A stretch of 64,000 nt of DNA. Origin: Bacteroides faecis MAJ27. Its GTDB lineage: Bacteria > Bacteroidota > Bacteroidia > Bacteroidales > Bacteroidaceae. The translations under genes and the position numbers were made by a program. Every line of letters starts with the position of its first letter. Positions within the stretch are counted from its first letter, which is position 1. Below, piece by piece: positions 63,264-64,000 of this stretch. The DNA lies in the NCBI RefSeq assembly GCF_900106755.1, contig NZ_FNNN01000012.1, positions 112,907 through 176,906 on the forward strand. Reading direction: 5' to 3'. Under the pieces are notes generated by a model that made no database searches, was not told the DNA's origin, and saw nothing but the letters and a program-made list of their open reading frames with translations.

Positions 63264-63291
63264 TCATTTAATCATCAGCTAAAAACAAGAA

Positions 63292-63678
63292 ATGCGTATG
63301 AATTTATCAAAAGTTAAAATGCTGCAAGTCAGCAAGTGCCTGATCGGATTGGCGGTCATGATGCTGCAATCCTGCGATGTGGTCGATAACCGCCGTGATA
63401 TGCTGTGCGGGAACTGGGAGAGCGTGGAGGGGAAGCCCGATGTGCTTATCTACAAGGAGGGCGAAGCCTACAAGGTGACGGTGTTCCGCCGGAGCGGTCT
63501 GCGCCGCAAGCTGAAACCGGAAACCTATCTCTTGCAGGAGGAAAACGACAACCTGTTCATGAACACCGGCTTCCGCATCGACGTGTCCTACAACGAGGCA
63601 ACGGACGTGCTGACCTTCTCGCCGGGCGGCGACTATGTGCGGGTGAAACCGCAGCCGGGACACCCGACAGAAGAATAA
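63292..63678 (+). CDS. traH: TraH (DUF3876-like) lipoprotein
   Basis: 128 aa with a lipobox MMLQSCDV. Short beta-rich domain (GNWESVEGKPDVLIYKEG, VTVFRRSGLRRKLKPETYLL). Conserved small protein in CTnDOT tra operons between TraG and TraI; function unknown. Confidence 0.75.
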   Translation: MRMNLSKVKMLQVSKCLIGLAVMMLQSCDVVDNRRDMLCGNWESVEGKPDVLIYKEGEAYKVTVFRRSGLRRKLKPETYLLQEENDNLFMNTGFRIDVSYNEATDVLTFSPGGDYVRVKPQPGHPTEE

Positions 63679-63701
63679 CAACCACTAAAATCCAAAGTAA
63701 C

Positions 63702-63915
63702 ATGAGAACAAGAATAACAATGATTATCTGCCTGTGCCTGCTTTTCGCAGGCAGGGCAAGCGCACAGTGGGTCGTAAGCGATCCGGGCAATCTGGCGCAG
63801 GGTATCATCAATGCCTCCAAAAACATCATTCATACCTCCAAGACTGCCACGAACATGGTGAGCAACTTTCAGGAAACGGTGAAAATCTATCAGCAGGGCA
63901 AAAAGTATTACGATG
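63702..63915 (+). CDS. traI: TraI (DUF4141), 5' exon only
   Basis: 71 codons: signal peptide (MIICLCLLFAGRASAQ) and the start of the DUF4141 domain (WVVSDPGNLAQGIINASKNI, FQETVKIYQQGKKYYD). The family is about 200 residues and VirB5-like. Here the frame ends five codons after KYYD because a sequence starting GTGCG, typical of a group II intron, is inserted at 63916. The downstream exon is outside the window. Confidence 0.8.
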
Positions 63916-64000
63916 GTGCGCCCGTATAGGCGATATAATAAATGTAGCATTGGCAAGCTATTAGGTAAGTGTTCCAATATTTACCTATCATCACCAGCTT
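63916..64000 (+). mobile_element. 5' end of a second group II intron in traI (truncated by window)
   Basis: Starts GTGCGCCCGTATAGGCG, matching the GTGYG consensus. It differs from the intron at 37906 after the first bases, so it is another intron rather than a copy. Only 85 bp are visible. Confidence 0.7.

Larger units (their letters stand above)
25225..64000 (+). mobile_element. CTnDOT/CTnERL-family conjugative transposon (left 39 kb)
   Basis: Gene order from the left end: intDOT-type integrase, excision operon, helicase/methylase region, tetQ-rteA-rteB, rteC, mobCBA, oriT region, traA to traI, then the window ends. Compared with published CTnDOT, no ermF region is present; extra items are a group II intron in the helicase gene, another in traI, a Panacea toxin-antitoxin pair and an IS21-family element. 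The sequence becomes visibly more GC-rich than the flanking chromosome except around tetQ and the toxin-antitoxin pair, which are AT-rich and so likely of other origin. The 25235-25555 stretch before the integrase has no gene; it should hold IntDOT/IHF arm sites and contains GTTAC/GTAAC repeats. Confidence 0.9.

Overview
The window looks like a Bacteroides chromosome (Bacteroidales gut anaerobe) carrying an integrated conjugative transposon of the CTnDOT/CTnERL family. Support for the host: promoters of the Bacteroides type (TTTG, about 19 nt, TAnnTTTG), NVEALA-motif peptide, BF-type 6-bladed propeller and DUF1573 lipoproteins, and paired RND pumps. Support for the element: a 411-residue IntDOT-type integrase with Ser259 in place of the first catalytic Arg, the xis2c-xis2d-orf3-exc excision operon, tetQ-rteA-rteB, rteC, mobABC and a traA-to-traI operon. 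The species cannot be fixed from this sequence alone. No ermF region is seen, so the element resembles CTnERL more than the erm-bearing CTnDOT.

Left part (1-25.2 kb, chromosome, almost all minus strand): two tandem N-acetylglucosamine-6-phosphate deacetylases; a six-gene tRNA operon (Gly/Leu) with a textbook promoter and terminator; carboxynorspermidine decarboxylase; a plus-strand flavodoxin-fold oxidoreductase; an efflux operon (adaptor, RND pump, TolC-type channel, second RND pump, TlpA-like thioredoxin protein); then a compact operon of envelope genes: NVEALA peptide, propeller lipoprotein, DUF1573 protein, transglutaminase-like protein, glutaminase-A-like lipoprotein, its own signal peptidase I, and an O-antigen-ligase/TPR membrane protein. 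That operon is the best candidate for a poorly described system. The element abuts the 5' end of the NVEALA gene.

Right part (about 25.2-64 kb and beyond): integrase; a RhuM-like gene; a divergent pair of small HTH genes; the excision operon ending in topoisomerase III (exc); a promoter-hairpin-T-tract unit of about 90 nt after exc that fits the small RNA RteR; DUF1896 and a giant methylase/helicase gene split by a 2,463-bp group II intron; tetQ with a three-codon leader peptide and RBS-masking hairpin; rteA/rteB; a previously unlabelled structured RNA unit; a RibD/DHFR-like gene; rteC; a Panacea-type toxin-antitoxin pair whose toxin gene is cut by a complete IS21-family element with an 8-bp target duplication; mobCBA on the minus strand; an oriT-type intergenic region with three palindromes; and traA-traH plus the first 71 codons of traI, which is cut by the 5' end of a second group II intron at the window edge.

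How the parts fit: by established CTnDOT work, tetracycline relieves translational attenuation of tetQ-rteA-rteB; RteA/RteB then activate rteC; RteC activates the excision operon; Xis2c/Xis2d/Exc promote excision and control tra and mob. Both intron insertions lie in genes expected to matter (a helicase conserved motif; a transfer protein), so splicing would be needed for their products.
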